From the NCBI GenBank assembly GCA_019247075.1, contig JAFAPR010000158.1, positions 23,130-87,129 on the forward strand: a stretch of DNA of 64,000 nt, in the 5' to 3' direction. Source of the DNA: Solirubrobacterales bacterium. GTDB taxonomy: Bacteria > Actinomycetota > Thermoleophilia > Solirubrobacterales > Solirubrobacteraceae. This document shows, in pieces, positions 28,442-38,016 of this stretch (position 1 is its first letter; each line of letters starts with the position of its first letter). Made by a program: the position numbers and the translations under genes. The notes below the pieces were generated by a model. The model did no database searches. It was not told the DNA's origin and worked only from the letters and a program-made list of their open reading frames with translations.

Positions 28442-28491
28442 GCCTGCAAACCTGCCGCGGGCGACAGCCTCGAAACCTGCGGCGGGCGACA
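28442..28491. repeat. Two perfectly adjacent 25-nt direct repeats (22/25 identical)
   Basis: GCCTGCAAACCTGCCGCGGGCGACA / GCCTCGAAACCTGCGGCGGGCGACA, abutting the stop of the small dehydratase subunit. Confidence 0.85.
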
Positions 28492-28890
28492 CTAGGCGAT
28501 CAAGCCACGCCGGACATACACGGCGCGGGCCTCGCGGACAAGCTCGGCGCACCGCTGCGCACCGCGCTCTGAAAGCTCCGCTGCCAGTGAGTCGAGCTCC
28601 TGGGCGGAGGAGCGCGCCGGGCGGAGCATCTCATAGAAGCGGAGCAACTCGTCGTCGTCGAACGCGACGAGCTCGGCGGCGCGGCGGAGATTCTCGCCCA
28701 GCTGCGGGTTGCCTCCGCGCTCGGCGAAACCCGCCTGGAGGCGCAGCGTGTCGGCCGAGACGGCGACGTCACGAGGGCCCAGGGCATCGGAGACGGCCAC
28801 GTCCAGCGTGATCTCGTCCACGGCCTTCCCGGTCGCCGAGCGCACTTGCGCGCGCGCCCCGGGAGATAGCGGATAGCTCAGGTCGGCCAC
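28492..28890 (-). CDS. pduE: B12-dependent diol/glycerol dehydratase small subunit
   Basis: YPLSPGARAQVRSATGKAVDEITLDVAVS, SADTLRLQAGFAERGGNPQLGENLRRAAEL matches PduE pattern; GTG start 28890. Confidence 0.88.
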   Translation of the reverse strand: MADLSYPLSPGARAQVRSATGKAVDEITLDVAVSDALGPRDVAVSADTLRLQAGFAERGGNPQLGENLRRAAELVAFDDDELLRFYEMLRPARSSAQELDSLAAELSERGAQRCAELVREARAVYVRRGLIA

Positions 28891-31127
28891 GCCGCCCCCA
28901 GCTCGATCGGGTCCGCATTCTCCGCGAGCCTGCGCTCGGTCGCCACGAGTGCGACGACGCGGGCGTGGTAGCGGGGACCGAGCGGCTCGCTTGACTCCGG
29001 CAGGAGAAGGGGCTCCGGCACCAGGCCCTTGGCGTAACGGGCCGCGTTGCACCCCAGCTGGCGATAGAGCTCCGGAGTGATCCGGGGCGCGATCGACAAC
29101 AGCTCCAGGTTCGCCAGGGGTGGGAGGTCGGCGCGATGGATGAGCGCCGTCCCCTTTGCCTGGAGGCCCACCGACAGTCCCGACCCGGAGAGGCGGGCGG
29201 CCGTCGAGCCGATCGAGCCCAGGTCGATCGACCGGCGGACGCGGATGAGCCGCGCCGCGAGCCCCTCTGCCTCCACCCCGGCCAGGACCGCTCGCAAGAC
29301 CTCGGCAACGGTCATCCCGTTCAGCGCAACCCAGATGTCGCGTCCGAACGCCGGCGAGAGGCCGATGACCACCTCGTCGGCGCGCTCGCCGCGTAACGCC
29401 GGTCCATTGTCGCGCAACAGGACGCAGCCCTCCGAGCGTGTTTGCTCGAGGGCGAGGTCGGCCGCAGACCACACGTTTCGGACCCGCGCCACCTCATTGC
29501 GTCGGTCCGGCGCCATCCGATAACCCGTGCCGGGCCCCGCGTAGTCGTTGGGGTCGGTCAGCGACGAGAGCACCTGGAGATCCTCATTCAGGATCGCCGA
29601 GGTCTGGAGCACGTCACCGAGGAGCCGCTGCCGGATCATCTCGAGCACGCGCTCGGCTTCGAGCTCGTATCCGCGTTCGTGAAGCGCCCCCACGGCGTCG
29701 AGCGCGGTGAGCCCGGCGTCCATGACCCGTTCGGAGGCGACCTCGGGGAGTTCGGGCGGGAGCGCCGGAACGTCGAGGCTGCCGTGGGCGCGTACGCACG
29801 CATCGACGTCCTCGTCCGAGAACTCGGCAAGGCCAAGCGCTTCGAACACGGCGCGGCATGCCTCTGCGGCTCGGCGGCGCACGGCGACCAGGTCAGCGTC
29901 ATCCCGCCAGCGCAGGCCGCCCTCGAATCCCCAGTCGCGCTGGACGACAAGGTAATCGTCGAGATCCTCCGCATTCATGTTCGAGGGCCCGAACGCGTTG
30001 TCGTAGGCGGGAACCGAGCCGAAGCCGGAGAAGAGAAAGTCTGTTCCCGCGAGAAGCAGCGGAAAGGTATGCGCCGTGCGCCGGATGTCTGACGCCGACA
30101 TCAGCGTGTCGTTGCCGCTGCAGGATTCGAGATCGTGCAGCATGACGCACAGGTTCTCGGCGATCACCTCGCGCATCCCGTCCGGCACCGACGCGGTGAC
30201 GTTCACGCCATCGATCCCACCGTTCTGCACACCCTGAGCGCCGGCTGCCCGGGTGAGCGCGATGCACCGCGCCTCCAGGTAGAGCATCGACTTGCCCTCG
30301 CTCGCGCCCATCAAGACCTCGGCCCCCGATCCCGAGGTAAAGCGCATCTTCAGCCCCCGCGACGCGTAACAAGAAGCAAGGAACGCCTTGGACCACGGCG
30401 TGTCGTCGCCGTCGACGAAGACCTGCTCCGTGCCGTAGACCGAGACCGTCTCCGCATAGGTCGTCAGTCCACGCATCCCGAGCTCGAGCTCGGTTCGCTC
30501 TTCCACCGAGCACTGCGTGAGCGCCCCCGGCTGCCCCACCTGGCTCCCAATCAGGAGCGCCAGTGCATTGGACGGCGCATGGCGAAGTACCGGCACCGTC
30601 GTCTCCAGCTCCCTAAAGCCCAGCGCGACGGCGGACGCGGCGTCCGCGGCGATCAGAAGCGGATGGTCAACGCGATTGGTGACGTGTGCCTGGATGGAGG
30701 GCGTCCTGCGGACGCGCATCTTCTGCATCGCCTGAAGGATCTCGACAGGCGTCAGAAGCGCCAAGGTGGCGGCGATCTTCGCGGGTGTCATCCCGGAGGC
30801 GAGCCGCGTGACCTCGCTGCGCGGAACGCCGGGGTCGACGATCATCCGCGCGAAGTCGACAGTCGCGGTGGCCATGGCCTCCTCGGCGACTGAGACGTCG
30901 ATGCCGTGCCGCGCGATGAATTCGTCCAGCATGTCGAAGTCGGCCTGCGCTTTGCCGTCCAGCTCCACGATGCAGCCGTCTTGCAGGCGCAGGGAAGGCT
31001 GCGGGTCGAACGGGCTGGAAAAGGCAACCAGCCCCAGCGCGGGATCTTCCGGCACGAGGTTGTCCTCGCTGATCGGCCGGCTGGCGAGGTACTCGGACCG
31101 GGCCGATGCCCTGTCCTGCACGTACAT
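28878..31127 (-). CDS. B12-dependent diol/glycerol dehydratase, large (PduC) and medium (PduD) subunits fused
   Basis: PduC-like MTPAKIAATLALLTPVEILQAMQKMRVRRTPSIQAHVTN, ETISVYGTEPVF-like, GDDTPWSKAFLASCYASRGLKMRFTSGSG, NDYAGPGTGYR; PduD-like LSGSGLSVGLQAKGTALIHRADLPPLANLELLSIAP...NAARYAKG in the same frame. Confidence 0.93.
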   Translation of the reverse strand: MYVQDRASARSEYLASRPISEDNLVPEDPALGLVAFSSPFDPQPSLRLQDGCIVELDGKAQADFDMLDEFIARHGIDVSVAEEAMATATVDFARMIVDPGVPRSEVTRLASGMTPAKIAATLALLTPVEILQAMQKMRVRRTPSIQAHVTNRVDHPLLIAADAASAVALGFRELETTVPVLRHAPSNALALLIGSQVGQPGALTQCSVEERTELELGMRGLTTYAETVSVYGTEQVFVDGDDTPWSKAFLASCYASRGLKMRFTSGSGAEVLMGASEGKSMLYLEARCIALTRAAGAQGVQNGGIDGVNVTASVPDGMREVIAENLCVMLHDLESCSGNDTLMSASDIRRTAHTFPLLLAGTDFLFSGFGSVPAYDNAFGPSNMNAEDLDDYLVVQRDWGFEGGLRWRDDADLVAVRRRAAEACRAVFEALGLAEFSDEDVDACVRAHGSLDVPALPPELPEVASERVMDAGLTALDAVGALHERGYELEAERVLEMIRQRLLGDVLQTSAILNEDLQVLSSLTDPNDYAGPGTGYRMAPDRRNEVARVRNVWSAADLALEQTRSEGCVLLRDNGPALRGERADEVVIGLSPAFGRDIWVALNGMTVAEVLRAVLAGVEAEGLAARLIRVRRSIDLGSIGSTAARLSGSGLSVGLQAKGTALIHRADLPPLANLELLSIAPRITPELYRQLGCNAARYAKGLVPEPLLLPESSEPLGPRYHARVVALVATERRLAENADPIELGAAWPT

Positions 31128-31471
31128 GATTCTCAGCGCCGCGGCGATGACGTCGAGGCGAACTCCGCCTGGTCCGGCTCCCGCTTGGGACGGTCCCCGA
31201 CGAACAGCGGGTCCTCCCGGCCAGCCTCAGCGGCACCGACGGTTGCGTCGTCTTGCCGGCGGGCCAGGCTACGGTCGAGACCGACCCAGGAGCGTCCCGC
31301 GCAGCACGTCCGCCCCGCAAGCGACGCGTAGCGATTGACCCAGCTGAGCATCGCGCGGGAACGCTGCATCTCGGGACCAGGGTACCACCGCCGAGCGCCG
31401 GCGCGAACCACGTATGCTTGCTCACTCGATCAACTGGGGAGCGCAATGCAGACCGACAGTTGACCCGAGCC

Positions 31472-32578
31472 ATGCGGCTCGGACTAGTGGTCAACCCGAT
31501 TGCGGGGATGGGTGGGCGCCTCGCCTTCAAAGGGAGCGACGACGTCGCCCTCGTCGCCGCCGCACGCAAGCGCGGCGAGCTCCCAAGCGCCCCAGTGCGT
31601 GCCACCGAGGCGCTAAAGCCGCTCGCTGCGCTTGGCGGCGGGCTGGAGGTCCTGGCATATGCCGGTGAGATGGGCGAAAAGGAAGCGGTGAATGCTCACC
31701 TCGCGCCGAGCGTCCTGGGTTCGACCGGCCCGGTCACGTCAGCGCAGGACACCCGGGCAGCCGCCACCGCGATGGCGCAGCGAAACGTCGACCTGCTGCT
31801 GTTCGCCGGCGGAGATGGAACCGCGGTCGACGTGTTGGAGGCGATCGGTGACCGGATTCCCGTGCTGGGCATTCCCGCAGGTGTGAAGATGCACTCCGCC
31901 GTGTTTGCAGTAACACCTAAGAGCGCAGGCGAATTGACCGCCACTCTCGCCCAGGACGGAAGGTGGGGCCTGCGCCGAGCCGAGGTGATGGACGTCGACG
32001 AGGGGCTGCTACGCGCGGGCTCGATCTCGGCTCGCCTACACGGCTTCCTGAACGTCCCGGACGCCCGCCGGCACCTGCAGAGCGCGAAGGCGCGCTCGCT
32101 TGCGAGTGAAGCGGCCGCGCAGGAAGGGATCGCCAACCACCTGATCGACAACGTCCTCGGGGATCGCGTTTGGATGATCGGTCCGGGGACGACGACGGCC
32201 GTCATTCTCGCGCTGCTCGGGCTCCAGAAGACCGTGCTCGGGGTCGACGTGATCCGCGCCGGCGCCCTGCTGATGGCCGACGCCGACGAACACGCGCTGC
32301 TCGAGCTCCTCGCGGCGGAGAAGGCGGGCATCGTCGTTACTCCGGTCGGGGGACAGGGCTTTCTCTTTGGCCGAGGCAACCAGCAGCTCTCTGCTCCGGT
32401 GATCGACAAGACCGCGCCGGAGCGGATCATCGTCGTCGCCAGCGAGGCGAAGATCGCGCGCCTCGGTGGCGCTCCACTCCGCGTCGACACCGGCGACGCC
32501 GCCCTCGATGCGAGGCTTGCCGGCTACACCCGTATCGTCGTCGGATACAACCGCGAGATTGTCTATCCGATCGCCTGA
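31472..32578 (+). CDS. ATP-NAD kinase / AcoX-family protein
   Basis: LGLVVNPIAGMGGRLAFKGSD, DLLLFAGGDGTAVDVLEAIGDRIPVLGIPAGVKMHSAVFA. Confidence 0.85.
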   Translation: MRLGLVVNPIAGMGGRLAFKGSDDVALVAAARKRGELPSAPVRATEALKPLAALGGGLEVLAYAGEMGEKEAVNAHLAPSVLGSTGPVTSAQDTRAAATAMAQRNVDLLLFAGGDGTAVDVLEAIGDRIPVLGIPAGVKMHSAVFAVTPKSAGELTATLAQDGRWGLRRAEVMDVDEGLLRAGSISARLHGFLNVPDARRHLQSAKARSLASEAAAQEGIANHLIDNVLGDRVWMIGPGTTTAVILALLGLQKTVLGVDVIRAGALLMADADEHALLELLAAEKAGIVVTPVGGQGFLFGRGNQQLSAPVIDKTAPERIIVVASEAKIARLGGAPLRVDTGDAALDARLAGYTRIVVGYNREIVYPIA

Positions 32579-32597
32579 TCGAAGAGGAGGTCACTAC

Positions 32598-33989
32598 GTG
32601 ACGGACGCTCCGTCCGCCCATCCTTACATTCCTAACTCGGCGCCCGAGATCAAGCGCGCCATGCTGGACGCGGTCGGCGTACCAGCCGCCGACGAGCTAT
32701 ACGGTTCGATTCCCGCTCGGCTTCGCTTCCCCGGACTACTCGACCTCCCCGAGCCGCTGCGCTCGGAGTATGAGCTGCGCCGCCACGTCACGGGTGTGCT
32801 CGATCGCAACGAGAGCGCTGCCGAGCGGCTGAGCTTCCTCGGCGGAGGATGCTGGCCCCACTACGTCCCCGCCGTGTGCGACGAGATCGTCAACCGCGGG
32901 GAGTTCCTGACCGCGTACTACGGCGACACCTACGGGGACCACGGCAAGCTGCAGGCGCTGTTCGAATACGCGAGCATGATCGGCGAGCTGGTCGAGTGCG
33001 ATGCCGTCAGCCAGCCGACGTACGACTGGGGCGCTGCGGCCGCCACGTCGATCTGCATGGCGGCTCGGATCACCGGCCGGCGAGTCGCGCTCGTGCCGGC
33101 GTCGATCGGGGCGCAACGGCGCTCGCTGATCGAGGGCTATTGCCGGCCCTGGGTCGAGATCGTGACGATCCCATTCGATTCGGGGACCGGGGTGTTGGCG
33201 CTCGAGCGCATCCGGGACGCGCTCTCGCCGCAGACTGCTTGCGTCTATCTCGAGGTGCCGGGCTTTCTGGGCGTCATCGAGACGCAGGCGGAGGAGATCG
33301 CGACACTCTCGCGCGAGGCGGGGGCGCTTCAGATCGTGGGCGTCGATCCGATCTCGCTGGGCGTGCTGGAGGCGCCTCCACGGTACGGAGCCGACATCGT
33401 CTGCGGCGAGCTTCAGCCGCTCGGGATACATATGCACTATGGGGGCGGGCTGGCAGGATTTGTCGCCTCGCCGGATACCGAGCGCTTCGTCTCCGAATAC
33501 CCCACGTTCCTGATCGGCCTCGGTCCAACTGTCATGGACGGCGAGTACGCCTTTGGCGAGGTCGTCTGGGAGAGGACCTCTTACGTCCAGCGCGGCGACT
33601 CCAAGGAGTACGCGGGCACGACTCAGAACCTGTGGGCGATTGCCGCTGGCGCGTACCTCGGGCTGGTCGGGCCGCAGGGGCTAGCCGAGCTCGGTCGGAC
33701 CATCACCTCCCGAGCGCACTACGCAGCTCGGCGCCTGGACGGCCTGCCGGGCGTCCGAGCGCCGGCGCTCTCGGCTCCGTTCTTCAAAGAGTTCGTCGTC
33801 GACTTCAACGAGAGCGGCGCCAGTGTGGCTGAGATCAACCTCGCGCTGCGCCAGCGGGGGATCTTCGGGGGCCTCGACCTCTCCGCCGAGTACCCGGAGC
33901 TCGGTCAAAGCGCGCTCTTCTGCGTGACCGAGGTACATACGAAAGCCGACATCCATCGTCTCGCCGACGAGCTTGCGGACGTCTTTTAG
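32598..33989 (+). CDS. Glycine dehydrogenase subunit 1-like PLP protein (GcvPA-like, divergent)
   Basis: Overall GcvPA-like architecture (YIPNSAPEIKRAMLDAVG, FEYASMIGEL); GTG start after GAAGAGGAGG. Confidence 0.82.
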   Translation: MTDAPSAHPYIPNSAPEIKRAMLDAVGVPAADELYGSIPARLRFPGLLDLPEPLRSEYELRRHVTGVLDRNESAAERLSFLGGGCWPHYVPAVCDEIVNRGEFLTAYYGDTYGDHGKLQALFEYASMIGELVECDAVSQPTYDWGAAAATSICMAARITGRRVALVPASIGAQRRSLIEGYCRPWVEIVTIPFDSGTGVLALERIRDALSPQTACVYLEVPGFLGVIETQAEEIATLSREAGALQIVGVDPISLGVLEAPPRYGADIVCGELQPLGIHMHYGGGLAGFVASPDTERFVSEYPTFLIGLGPTVMDGEYAFGEVVWERTSYVQRGDSKEYAGTTQNLWAIAAGAYLGLVGPQGLAELGRTITSRAHYAARRLDGLPGVRAPALSAPFFKEFVVDFNESGASVAEINLALRQRGIFGGLDLSAEYPELGQSALFCVTEVHTKADIHRLADELADVF

Positions 33990-35576
33990 ATGACACTGCG
34001 TCAGTTCCACCAGGCCAGCTGGAACGAGCCGATCCTGCTCGAGCTGTCGAACCCCGGAGAGCGAGGGATCGTCCCGCCGCAGATCGAGCAGGACCTCGCA
34101 GCGCAGGACGGTCTCGGCGACCTGCCCGCCGCGCTGCGCCGCTCGGAGGCGCCGCGGCTCCCGGAGCTCAGCCAGCCGCAGCTTCTGCGCCACTACCTCC
34201 GCCTCTCACAAGAGACGCTCGGAAACGACGTGAACATCCATCTCGGGCTGGGGACGTGCACGATGAAGTACAGCCCGAAGGTCAACGAGGAATTCGTCCG
34301 TTCGCCAAAGGTGGCCGATCTCCACCCCCTGCAGGACGAGGAGACGGTGCAGGGCATGCTCGAGGTGTTCTTCCGCTTAGAGCAGATGCTCAGAGAGATC
34401 TCGGGAATGGATCGGTTCACGTTTCAGCCTGCTGGTGGGTCTCAGGGCGTGTATGCAAACGCCAGGATGATGCGCGCCTACCACGCCGCGCGGGGCGAGG
34501 ACCACCGCGACGAGATCGTCACGACGATCTTCTCGCACCCATGCGACGGGGCAGGGCCGGCCACAGTCGGCTACAAGGTCGTCACGGTCTACGCGGGCGA
34601 CAAGGGATACCCGGAGCCTGACGCGATCCGCAAAGCCGTCTCCGAGCGAACCGCCGGTCTGATGATCACCAACCCCGAAGACACCGGACTGTTCAACCCT
34701 CACATCGACGAGATCGTTGAGATCATTCACGAAGCCGGCGGCCTGTGCCACTACGACCAGGCCAATGCGAACGGGATCCTCGGCATCACCAGAGCACGCG
34801 ACGTCGGCTTCGACCTGTGCCAGTTCAACCTGCACAAGACCTTCTCGTCGCCGCACTGCTCGATGGGGATGCCGGTGGGCGCTTGCGGTGTCACCTCCGA
34901 GCTCGAGCGTTTCCTTCCCGTTCCCACTGTCGAGTTCGACGGCACGCGTTACCGGCTGGATTATGAAAGGCCGCAGTCGGTGGGGAAGATCCGGGCCTTC
35001 CACGGCGTGCCCGCAACGGTCGTCCGCTCGTTCGCATGGGTGATGAGCCTCGGCGCCGAAGGACTGCGAGAAGTCGCCGAGGCCGCGGTCCTCAACAACA
35101 ACTACCTGGCATCGCGCTTGGCGGGCGTTCGAGGGCTCGCCGTTTCGTTCGCGGACACGAACCCCGCGCACCGGTTAGAGCAGATCCGCTACAGCCTCGC
35201 GCAGCTCCAGGAGGAGACGGGCGTCGGCACGCTTGACGTGGCCAGGCGAACCTCCGACTTCGGCGTCGCCAGCTACTTCCCCAGCCACGAGCCATGGATC
35301 GTTCCGGAGCCGATGACGTTGGAGCCGTCGGACTCCTATTCGCGCGCCGATCTCGATCAGTACTCAGAGATCATCGCGGAGATCTCCCGCGAGGCGTATG
35401 AGGAGCCCCAGACGGTCCTGGACTCCCCGCAGCGAAGCACGGTTCACAGAATGGACCAGGCGCCACACGACGACCCCGAGCGGTGGGCGCTCACCTGGCG
35501 GGCGTATCTGCGCAAGCAGGGAGGCAGCGCCGCATCGGAGGCGACGGCGCTCGAGGCTCAGACCTCGGGCCCATAG
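33990..35576 (+). CDS. Glycine dehydrogenase subunit 2-like PLP protein (GcvPB-like, divergent)
   Basis: LGLGTCTMKYSPKVNE, MTNPEDTGLFN-like, NLHKTFSSPH PLP-lysine motif. Confidence 0.85.
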   Translation: MTLRQFHQASWNEPILLELSNPGERGIVPPQIEQDLAAQDGLGDLPAALRRSEAPRLPELSQPQLLRHYLRLSQETLGNDVNIHLGLGTCTMKYSPKVNEEFVRSPKVADLHPLQDEETVQGMLEVFFRLEQMLREISGMDRFTFQPAGGSQGVYANARMMRAYHAARGEDHRDEIVTTIFSHPCDGAGPATVGYKVVTVYAGDKGYPEPDAIRKAVSERTAGLMITNPEDTGLFNPHIDEIVEIIHEAGGLCHYDQANANGILGITRARDVGFDLCQFNLHKTFSSPHCSMGMPVGACGVTSELERFLPVPTVEFDGTRYRLDYERPQSVGKIRAFHGVPATVVRSFAWVMSLGAEGLREVAEAAVLNNNYLASRLAGVRGLAVSFADTNPAHRLEQIRYSLAQLQEETGVGTLDVARRTSDFGVASYFPSHEPWIVPEPMTLEPSDSYSRADLDQYSEIIAEISREAYEEPQTVLDSPQRSTVHRMDQAPHDDPERWALTWRAYLRKQGGSAASEATALEAQTSGP

Positions 35577-35582
35577 CCGCGG

Positions 35583-36482
35583 ATGCACACGACCCCGGTG
35601 ACAGGCCGCGGGCATGTCCCGATCTCGCCGCGGCCCGAGCTCGAATTCGCGCCTCGTATCGCAGCGCTGGATGAGGTTTTCTCGGGGCGCCTCGGGTTGC
35701 ACGCGGTGCGGCTCGACGACGGCGAGTCGGTGCAGTTGCGCGCAGACGAGCGCTTCCCGACGGCGTCGGTGATCAAGGTCTCGCTGTGCTGCGCGGTGCT
35801 CGATCTGATCGCGCGCGGGGAAGCCGGCCTGCGCCAGACCCTGCGGCTGCCGCCGCCTGGGCAACGCGTCCCGGGAGGGGGGGTCCTCAAACAGCTCGAG
35901 CTCGACTCGATATCGCTCAAGGACGCGATCGAGCTCACCGTGACCCTTTCCGACAACGTCGCCACCAACGCCCTGATCGATCTCTGCGACAGCGATCGGG
36001 TGAACGCGTATCTGGACCTCATCGGACTCGAGCAGACGCGCCTTCTGGGTCCTGTTGACTTCGCCAGGATCGGCCCGGGACTGCAGGGAGGGATCGGAGT
36101 CTCGACGGCCCGCGAGCAGACGCGGCTCATGACCGCGCTGGCGCAGGAGCGCATCCTGACCCCCGAGCTGTGCCGGTATCTCGTCGGGGTGCTCGCCCGC
36201 CAGCACTACCAGGATCAGATCCCGCGTTGGCTTCCGTTCGATCCGTACGCCCAGTATCACGGCCGCGCCCAGCCGCTCACCATCGCCAACAAGACCGGAG
36301 AGCTCGACGGGATCCGCGCCGACGCGGGGCTGCTGATGCACGACCAGCGCGGCACGCTCGCGATCGCCGTGTTCACCGACGGAGGGCTCGACCTGCGCGA
36401 AACCGTCGACGTCGAGGGTTCGCTCGCGGTCGCCGAATGCGCAGCCGCGACAGCGGCTCATCTGCTGGGTTTCGAGGTCTGA
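35583..36482 (+). CDS. Class A beta-lactamase-like serine hydrolase
   Basis: SVIK (SxxK), SDN in LSDNVATNALID, KTG in NKTGELDGIRADAG. Confidence 0.88.
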   Translation: MHTTPVTGRGHVPISPRPELEFAPRIAALDEVFSGRLGLHAVRLDDGESVQLRADERFPTASVIKVSLCCAVLDLIARGEAGLRQTLRLPPPGQRVPGGGVLKQLELDSISLKDAIELTVTLSDNVATNALIDLCDSDRVNAYLDLIGLEQTRLLGPVDFARIGPGLQGGIGVSTAREQTRLMTALAQERILTPELCRYLVGVLARQHYQDQIPRWLPFDPYAQYHGRAQPLTIANKTGELDGIRADAGLLMHDQRGTLAIAVFTDGGLDLRETVDVEGSLAVAECAAATAAHLLGFEV

Positions 36483-36496
36483 TTAGACTTCGGCGC

Positions 36497-37051
36497 GTGG
36501 CCCAGGCGCTGGTCGTGATCGACATCCAGAACGAGTACTTCCCGGGTGGTGCTATCCCGCTACCCGGGGCGGAGCGTGCCGCGGGACAAGCGGCCCAGAC
36601 GATCGAGGCGGCCCGCGCCGCCGGCATCCCCGTCGTCCACGTCAGGCACGAGGAGCCCGACAGCAATGAGTGGTTCGTGCCCGGGAGCGAGGGCGCTCAG
36701 ACCCACCCCGCGGTCGCGCCGGCCGAGGGCGAGCCGGTAGTCGTCAAGCACCACCCCAACTCCTTCCTGCAGACGGATCTTGCGCAGCGCCTCGGCGCGC
36801 TTGGAGCAAGCCGGATCGCGTTCTGCGGGATGATGACCTCGATGTGCGTGGACGCGACCGTTCGCGCCGCCGCCGACCTGGGGCTCGACCCCGTGCTAGT
36901 CGACGACGCGTGCGCGGCGCCCGACCTCGAGCACCGAGGCAAACGCGTCCCGTCGGACGAAGTTCACGCGGCCTTCTGCGCCGCGCTTTCCGACGAGATC
37001 GCGACGGTCCTGAGGACGAGCGATTTCGCCTCCGGCCCGACTGATGCCTGA
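36497..37051 (+). CDS. Isochorismatase-family cysteine hydrolase
   Basis: VVIDIQNEYFPGGAIPL, FCGMMTSMCVDATVRAAADLG; GTG start 36497. Confidence 0.9.
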   Translation: MAQALVVIDIQNEYFPGGAIPLPGAERAAGQAAQTIEAARAAGIPVVHVRHEEPDSNEWFVPGSEGAQTHPAVAPAEGEPVVVKHHPNSFLQTDLAQRLGALGASRIAFCGMMTSMCVDATVRAAADLGLDPVLVDDACAAPDLEHRGKRVPSDEVHAAFCAALSDEIATVLRTSDFASGPTDA

Positions 37052-38016
37052 TGGCTACGTTCGCGCAACTGCGCCCCGTCGAGTTGCGCTTCCGGCTGGA
37101 CCAGGAGATCATGGCCGGTCCGATCTATCGCAAGTACGAAAAGGCGGCGCGCACCGTATGGGACCCGAAGGAGCTCGACTATGGGCGCGATGGGGCTGAC
37201 TGGGCCCGGATGACGGAGCGCCAGCGGATGGGCATCGCGACCATCACCGTCCGCTTTGAGGCCGGCGAGCAGGAGGTGACCGACGAGCTCCTACCGATGC
37301 TTGCGGCGGCCCACGCGCTAGGTCGCTTCGATTGGGTCATGTATATCTCGACTTTCATCCACGAGGAGGCGCGGCACTCCGAGTTCTTCACGTTGTGGCA
37401 CGCTCGCGTCGCCGGCCTCCGCACACCGGCAGAGAAGGCAGCGTACTGGCCGCTGCGCGAGCACACCGTAGATCCGCTTGGGCGATTCAAGGTCGGCGAG
37501 CCTGTCTACGAAGGCCTCCCGAAGTACGGCGATCGCCTCAAGACCGCGGTCGACTCGGGCGACGCAGCCGCGATCGAAGCGGCTTTTGTCCAGTTTGCGA
37601 CGCTGTATTGCGCCTGGGTCGAGGGAGTCCTCACCATGCCCTCCTACGAGATCGTGATCGACACCACCGAGCTGTGGGACGTCCTGCCGACGCTGAGAAA
37701 GGGCTTCAGAAGGATCCTCGGCGACGAGGGCCGGCACATCACCTTCGGCACGCAGGCGAACCGCATCCTGATCGAGCAGAACCCCGCCTATGAGACGCTC
37801 GCGCACGAGGTGATCGACGAGTACCGTGGCAACGCGGTGGGGATGCTCGAGTACCAGCGCAACGTTCCCGGCCTCGACCTGCACAAGTACCAGCGGCAGA
37901 AGGCGCGCCACTATCTGAACCGCTGCCGGGAGATGGGGATTGAGGCGGACCGGTCGCTGGTCGACCAGATCCTCGACCCGGAGATCGACCTGGTCGTCGG
38001 CGTGGAGGCCGGTTAG
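37051..38016 (+). CDS. R2-like ligand-binding oxidase (R2lox)-like ferritin-superfamily protein
   Basis: FEAGEQEVTDE, FIHEEARHSEFF, YCAWVEGVLT, DEGRHITFG. Confidence 0.85.
   Translation: MATFAQLRPVELRFRLDQEIMAGPIYRKYEKAARTVWDPKELDYGRDGADWARMTERQRMGIATITVRFEAGEQEVTDELLPMLAAAHALGRFDWVMYISTFIHEEARHSEFFTLWHARVAGLRTPAEKAAYWPLREHTVDPLGRFKVGEPVYEGLPKYGDRLKTAVDSGDAAAIEAAFVQFATLYCAWVEGVLTMPSYEIVIDTTELWDVLPTLRKGFRRILGDEGRHITFGTQANRILIEQNPAYETLAHEVIDEYRGNAVGMLEYQRNVPGLDLHKYQRQKARHYLNRCREMGIEADRSLVDQILDPEIDLVVGVEAG

Noticed and set aside
31133-31411. 92-aa minus-strand ORF upstream of the dehydratase
   Set aside because: No recognisable domain or RBS support; cannot distinguish from chance ORF.
31128-31471. 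Possible cobalamin riboswitch in the gap upstream of the B12-dependent dehydratase
   Set aside because: Looked on both strands for the B12-box core (AGYCAGGAGACCUGCC-like) and found no convincing match; an Infernal/Rfam scan would decide.
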